A stretch of 64,000 nt of DNA from Deltaproteobacteria bacterium. Lineage in GTDB: Bacteria; Desulfobacterota; DSM-4660; Desulfatiglandales; Desulfatiglandaceae. Location: contig JAFDIV010000005.1 in the NCBI GenBank assembly GCA_019307815.1, forward strand, positions 1 through 64,000. The letters are read 5' to 3'. Made by a program: the position numbers and the translations under genes. The first letter of the stretch is position 1. Every line of letters begins with the position of its first letter. The notes below the pieces were generated by a model, which saw nothing but the letters and a program-made list of their open reading frames with translations, made no database searches and was not told where the DNA came from. Of this stretch, positions 62,567 through 64,000 are shown piece by piece.

Positions 62567-62606
62567 CCGCCTGTCTACCACAGTCGTTCGCGGAGTAGGC
62601 AGGCGG
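62567..62606. repeat. Palindromic repeat with TAGGCAGG core
   Basis: CCGCCTGTCTAC (62567-62578) and GTAGGCAGGCGG (62595-62606) pair with one mismatch. The core matches the palindrome in the intron tail at 70-88, suggesting a dispersed repeat family in this genome. Confidence 0.55.
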
Positions 62607-62659
62607 TGCAACAGGCAGGGTTAAAAACCGCTAGTTGTTTGGTATGAAGAAACTAGAGA

Positions 62660-62720
62660 CTAGAGACTGGAAACTAGATGTAAAGGAAACTTACTCCAGT
62701 CTCTAGTTTCCAGTCTCTAG
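62660..62720. repeat. Long hairpin built from CTAGAGACT units
   Basis: Arms 62660-62678 and 62702-62720 are perfect 19-base reverse complements, with a loop of 23 bases. The left arm is extended by a further CTAGAGACT unit (62653-62661), so the element is partly tandem. It could terminate flgE transcription or be a mobile repeat. Confidence 0.6.
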
Positions 62721-62772
62721 TTTTGCAGCTCCACTATGGGCGCCCTAACATTCGGATTGTTTCAATTCTCTT

Positions 62773-62786
62773 GTCAATATATTGAC
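62773..62786. promoter_or_regulatory. GTCA-N6-TGAC repeat upstream of motA
   Basis: GTCAATATATTGAC, within the perfect 18-base palindrome TTGTCAATATATTGACAA. It lies about 130 bases upstream of the motA sigma-54 promoter, a distance very like that at the flgN-like gene. Confidence 0.65.
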
Positions 62787-62914
62787 AATGTGTCTGAAAG
62801 CCATAATTTGTCTTTCCTCATTTGAGCCACAACGTTTTATTTTTGTTGGCTTATCTGCTTGATATCTCACGTGAAATTCATTTCAAGGGAGTTCCAAGAC
62901 TTTCTGGCTCCTTA

Positions 62915-62930
62915 TGGCACAATGGTTGCT
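62915..62930 (+). promoter_or_regulatory. Sigma-54 promoter of the motA operon
   Basis: TGGCACAATGGTTGCT. GG at 62916 and GC at 62928 are 10 bases apart and both elements match consensus. The sequence differs from that of the flgN-like gene (TGGCACAATACTTGCT) by two bases. Confidence 0.87.
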
Positions 62931-62975
62931 TAAGTCATATGCGAGTACAAAAACCATAGCCAGGAGACCGGAGTT

Positions 62976-63743
62976 ATGGATATTGCAACCCTTGTGGGGA
63001 TCGTGCTTTCTTTTGCCCTTGTCTTATCGGCAATTATGATGGGCGGAAGCATGTCCATCTTTATCAACGTGCCCTCTGTTATGATCGTGGTAGGTGGAAC
63101 GCTTGGGGCCACCATGATCAACTACCCCCTTCCTGATATCTTGAAGGTGGTCAAGGTGGTTAAGAACGCCTTCTTCATGAAGAAGACCACGGCCAATGAA
63201 TTGATTGCCAACTTTGTGAACTTGGCCGGGATTGCCCGAAGAGAGGGTATCCTCGCCTTGGAATCCAAGCTTAATGAGATGGAAGATGAATTCATGAGAA
63301 CGGGCATGCAGCTTTCCGTGGATGGCCTGGAGCCTGCGGCTATCAAGGAGATTCTGGAAACAGAAATAGAGGCTATTCGGGAAAGGCACAAGCTGGGGGC
63401 CGAGATATTCACTACCATGGGCACATTCGCCCCTGCCTTGGGTATGATCGGCACTCTTATTGGGCTGGTCCAGATGCTCCAAACCATGAGCGATCCCAGT
63501 ACCATCGGCCCAGCCATGGCAGTGGCCCTTCTGACCACATTTTATGGCGCTATTATGGCCAATATCCTGTTTCTGCCCATTGCCGGCAAACTAAGGAATC
63601 GCAGCGGGGAAGAGGTGATGATAAAGGATCTTATGACAGAAGGGGTAATATCCATAGCAAAAGGGGAAAATCCTAGGGTTATCGAACAAAAATTGAACGC
63701 ATATTTGCCCCCTCAAATGAGACAGAGTTCTTTTGGCAAATAA
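62976..63743 (+). CDS. motA: Flagellar stator protein MotA (PomA-like)
   Basis: A 255-aa stator subunit. TM1 (LVGIVLSFALVLSAIMMGG) and TM2 (PSVMIVVGGTLGATMINY) at the N-terminus; the cytosolic loop has LESKLNEMEDEFMRTGMQLSVDGLEPAAIKEILETEIEAIRERHKLGAE. TM3 and TM4 follow (MGTFAPALGMIGTLIGLVQMLQ, LTTFYGAIMANILFLPIAGKL). It likely conducts with a MotB encoded beyond the window. Own sigma-54 promoter. Confidence 0.94.
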   Translation: MDIATLVGIVLSFALVLSAIMMGGSMSIFINVPSVMIVVGGTLGATMINYPLPDILKVVKVVKNAFFMKKTTANELIANFVNLAGIARREGILALESKLNEMEDEFMRTGMQLSVDGLEPAAIKEILETEIEAIRERHKLGAEIFTTMGTFAPALGMIGTLIGLVQMLQTMSDPSTIGPAMAVALLTTFYGAIMANILFLPIAGKLRNRSGEEVMIKDLMTEGVISIAKGENPRVIEQKLNAYLPPQMRQSSFGK

Positions 63744-63792
63744 TTAACGGGCAACGTAGCAACCCCTAGATCCGGGGTTTGGAGGTGAAACC

Positions 63793-64000
63793 ATGGCCGA
63801 GGAAGCAAAAAAGGGAGAAGAGGTTCAGGAGGAGCAGGCGGCAAAAAAGGGCCTCCCCATGAAGCTTATCATTTTGGTGTTGCTGGTATTCATCATGGCC
63901 GGTGGAGGCTTTTTTGCCTGGAAAAGCGGGATGTTAAACAAGTTCCTTGGAGGGGGAGAGAAGGAGGCTGCGGCAAAAAAGACGGAGGAAAGTGCAAAAC
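63793..64000 (+). CDS. fliL: Flagellar basal-body associated protein FliL (5' part)
   Basis: The first 69 codons of a single-TM protein: charged N-terminus (MAEEAKKGEEVQEEQAAKKG), TM at about 23-43 (MKLIILVLLVFIMAGGGFFA), then the periplasmic side begins. This fits FliL in layout, place and start. GGAGGTGAAACC precedes the ATG. The gene runs out of the window, so the diagnostic C-terminal domain is not seen. Confidence 0.75.
   Translation, partial: MAEEAKKGEEVQEEQAAKKGLPMKLIILVLLVFIMAGGGFFAWKSGMLNKFLGGGEKEAAAKKTEESAK

Larger units (their letters stand above)
62517..62975. other. 459-base intergenic region with repeats and a sigma-54 promoter
   Basis: After flgE it holds a GC-rich hairpin (62549-62563), a palindromic repeat (62567-62606), a long hairpin (62660-62720), a GTCA-N6-TGAC site (62773-62786) and the motA promoter (62915-62930). 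It is therefore mostly regulatory and repetitive; no gene is seen. Confidence 0.6.

Noticed and set aside
1-64000. CRISPR arrays, tRNA or rRNA genes, complete insertion sequences
   Set aside because: None was found on reading; short palindromes present do not have regular spacing, and no transposase gene is visible.

Overview
The window looks like a chromosomal segment of a flagellated, didermic bacterium with moderate GC, most likely a deltaproteobacterial (Desulfobacterota-type) lineage. Evidence: outer-membrane and periplasmic proteins (OmpA-type, lipoproteins), a Proteobacteria-type type VI secretion system (T6SS), sigma-54-driven flagellar genes, and a rhomboid protease of a form I associate with Deltaproteobacteria. 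The phylum call is inference; no rRNA or tRNA is present.

Layout. (1) 1-147: the 3' tail of a group II intron of bacterial class C type, whose end touches the stop codon of a Yip1-family membrane protein gene. (2) 147-10960: mixed genes of uncertain role: Yip1 protein, three uncharacterised proteins, a YkgJ-type cysteine-cluster protein, a secreted ankyrin protein, an OmpA-type protein, a TPR-PDZ lipoprotein, a DUF3592 protein, a 657-aa secreted protein with a duplicated C-terminal domain, and a one-TM protein. (3) 11101-37840: a complete T6SS on the minus strand. Transcription enters from 37840 with a Cys-rich protein and a TagH-C-terminal-like protein, then tssJ-K-L-M, tagF, tssA-B-C, hcp, tssE-F-G, clpV and vgrG. 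All 13 core components are present. Downstream of vgrG lies a cargo region: decayed small genes, a VgrG-like beta-helix protein, and a DUF2169 / PAAR-like candidate / DUF2169 trio that probably loads an effector on the VgrG spike.

(4) 38247-46216: housekeeping and transport genes: a glyoxalase-II-like hydrolase, a polar amino-acid ABC transporter (ATPase, permease, binding protein) beside an arginine-deiminase/dimethylargininase-like hydrolase, an EamA transporter, a PhnP-like metallo-hydrolase, a rhomboid protease with a DnaJ-type C-terminal domain, and a FlgN/FliT-like chaperone. (5) 46600-64000: a flagellar locus on the plus strand: a small exported protein, a 962-aa AMIN/TPR protein, a sigma-54 activator of FlrC/FlbD type, then flgB-flgC-fliE-fliF-fliG-fliH-fliI-fliJ-motE-like, fliK-flgD-flgE, and motA-fliL (fliL cut by the window end).

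The flagellar region carries four clear -24/-12 (sigma-54) promoters and three copies of the inverted repeat GTCA-N6-TGAC, which resembles the published FleQ box. These lie upstream of the flgN-like/46600 divergent pair, of flgB, and of motA. With the activator encoded in the same locus, they outline a local sigma-54 flagellar regulon. No CRISPR array, complete insertion sequence, rRNA or tRNA was recognised.
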